Assembly: GCA_002433465.1 (NCBI GenBank)
Contig: DJIE01000122.1
Span: 15,320 to 21,629 of the forward strand
Reading direction: 5' to 3'
Length of the DNA stretch: 6,310 bases
Source: Salinisphaera sp. UBA6602
GTDB lineage: Bacteria > Pseudomonadota > Gammaproteobacteria > Nevskiales > Salinisphaeraceae
The notes under the pieces were generated by a model. That model made no database searches. It worked only from the letters and a program-made list of their open reading frames with translations, and was not told the DNA's origin. Every line of letters starts with the position of its first letter. Position 1 is the first letter of the stretch. Both the position numbers and the translations under genes were made by a program. This document shows, one piece after another, positions 5,640-6,310 of this stretch.

Positions 5640-6310
5640 ATGGCCGCGAACGCCGACGTACTCGACCCCGACCGCCCGATCATCGACCCCCATCATCATC
5701 TCTGGGATCGTTCACGGCTGGCTCTGGGCGCCATGCCGTTTGCCGAGCATGGCTTCAGCCGCATGCTGCGCGATCGCTCGCGCTACATGCTCGACGAGCT
5801 GCTGGCCGATACCGACAGCGGCCACGACATCCGCGCGACGGTGTTCATCGAATGCCGGGCCATGTACCGCGCCGAGGGCGCGAAAGCCCTGCGCAGCGTG
5901 GGCGAAACCGAGTTCGTCAACGGCGTGGCCGCGGTGGCGGCCAGCGGCGTCTATGGCGATACGCGCGCCTGTGCAGGCATTGTCGGCCATGCCGATCTGC
6001 GCCTGGGCGCGGACGTGGCCGAGGTGTTGGAGGCCCATCTGGCGGCCGGGCAGGGGCGCTTTCGCGGCATTCGCCATAGTGCGGCCTACGATGCCGATGA
6101 CAACGTGCTGGGGCCGTTGTCCACGCGGGGCACGCCGGCCCACTTGCTGCGCGACGCGGATTTTCGCAAGGGCTTTGCCGAGCTCGCACCGCGCGGGCTG
6201 AGTTTCGATGCCTGGCTGCTGGAGCCCCAGCTGCCCGATCTGGTCGACCTGGCGCGGGCGTTTCCGGACACCGCCATCGTGCTCGACCACGTCGGCGGAC
6301 CGGTCGGTAT
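5640..6310 (+). CDS. Amidohydrolase family 2 protein (TIM-barrel metal hydrolase, lactonase-like), 3' end cut by the window
   Basis: The frame from ATG 5640 stays open to the last base, giving 223 residues of a protein probably near 300-350. The start is well supported: GAGGAG lies four bases upstream, and the family's first motif comes straight after. Residues 14-22 read IIDPHHHLW, with the metal-binding HxH (His18/His20) that opens amidohydrolase-2 barrels. VFIECRAMYRAEG (68-80) and GIVGHADL (113-120, with His117) follow, then FRGIRHSAAYD (141-151, with His146) and VLDHVGGPVG (214-223), whose His217 is a further conserved barrel-end ligand. The group includes L-fuconolactonase-like and 2-pyrone-4,6-dicarboxylate lactonase-like hydrolases and some decarboxylases, acting on lactones or cyclic acids in the cytoplasm; I cannot name the substrate. 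It is transcribed away from the MFS gene from a shared control region, consistent with a carrier-enzyme pair. Confidence 0.88.
   Translation, partial: MAANADVLDPDRPIIDPHHHLWDRSRLALGAMPFAEHGFSRMLRDRSRYMLDELLADTDSGHDIRATVFIECRAMYRAEGAKALRSVGETEFVNGVAAVAASGVYGDTRACAGIVGHADLRLGADVAEVLEAHLAAGQGRFRGIRHSAAYDADDNVLGPLSTRGTPAHLLRDADFRKGFAELAPRGLSFDAWLLEPQLPDLVDLARAFPDTAIVLDHVGGPVG

Noticed and set aside
4317..5699. 460-codon minus-strand frame overlapping the transporter
   Set aside because: Arg/His-rich, not hydrophobic, and it crosses the divergent promoter region and the amidohydrolase start; the other frame is a clear MFS protein.
5740..6201. 153-codon plus-strand frame inside the amidohydrolase
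   Set aside because: Starts with TTG, is out of frame with the well-supported start at 5640, and its Ala/Arg/Cys/Trp-rich product has no family resemblance.
5712..6290. Minus-strand open frame opposite the amidohydrolase
   Set aside because: Gln/Arg/His-rich without motifs; the plus-strand frame carries the HxH and other amidohydrolase signatures.

Overview
The window is a high-GC (roughly 60-65% by eye) stretch of bacterial DNA. Genes are densely packed, codons mostly end in G or C, and good Shine-Dalgarno (SD) sequences precede some starts. Protein style suggests a proteobacterium, perhaps a gammaproteobacterium, but nothing here fixes the genus. I see no rRNA, tRNA, CRISPR array, insertion sequence or phage gene.

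Layout. Five genes run leftward on the minus strand from about 5488 to 226. In transcription order they are a YnfM-like MFS transporter (5488-4310), a glutathione S-transferase family protein with an extra C-terminal domain (4233-3301), a small unrecognised protein with an internal lipoprotein-type signal (3184-2612), a zinc-independent MDR oxidoreductase of the quinone-reductase type (2480-1314), and a divergent proline racemase / hydroxyproline epimerase superfamily protein (1272-226). An amidohydrolase-2 (TIM-barrel, lactonase-like) gene starts at 5640 on the plus strand, facing away from the transporter, and runs off the right edge. The first 225 bases hold only an uncertain open frame at the left edge.

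Control. The 151-bp gap between the transporter and the amidohydrolase contains a sharp palindrome, CGAACG-CT-CGTTCG (5575-5588), of the kind bound by TetR-family repressors. No regulator gene lies in the window. Gaps between the minus-strand genes are 76, 116, 131 and 41 bp. The last pair (MDR and racemase-like) is therefore the most likely to be co-transcribed, and the others may have their own signals.

How the genes may work together (inference). An uptake or efflux carrier, a hydrolase or lactonase, a GST, a reductase and a racemase/dehydratase-fold enzyme could form a small catabolic or detoxification locus for an unidentified cyclic or carboxylic compound. The most unusual molecular feature is the racemase-like protein: both catalytic cysteine positions are replaced (Ser91 and Thr258), and the usual Asp of the second motif is Cys254.
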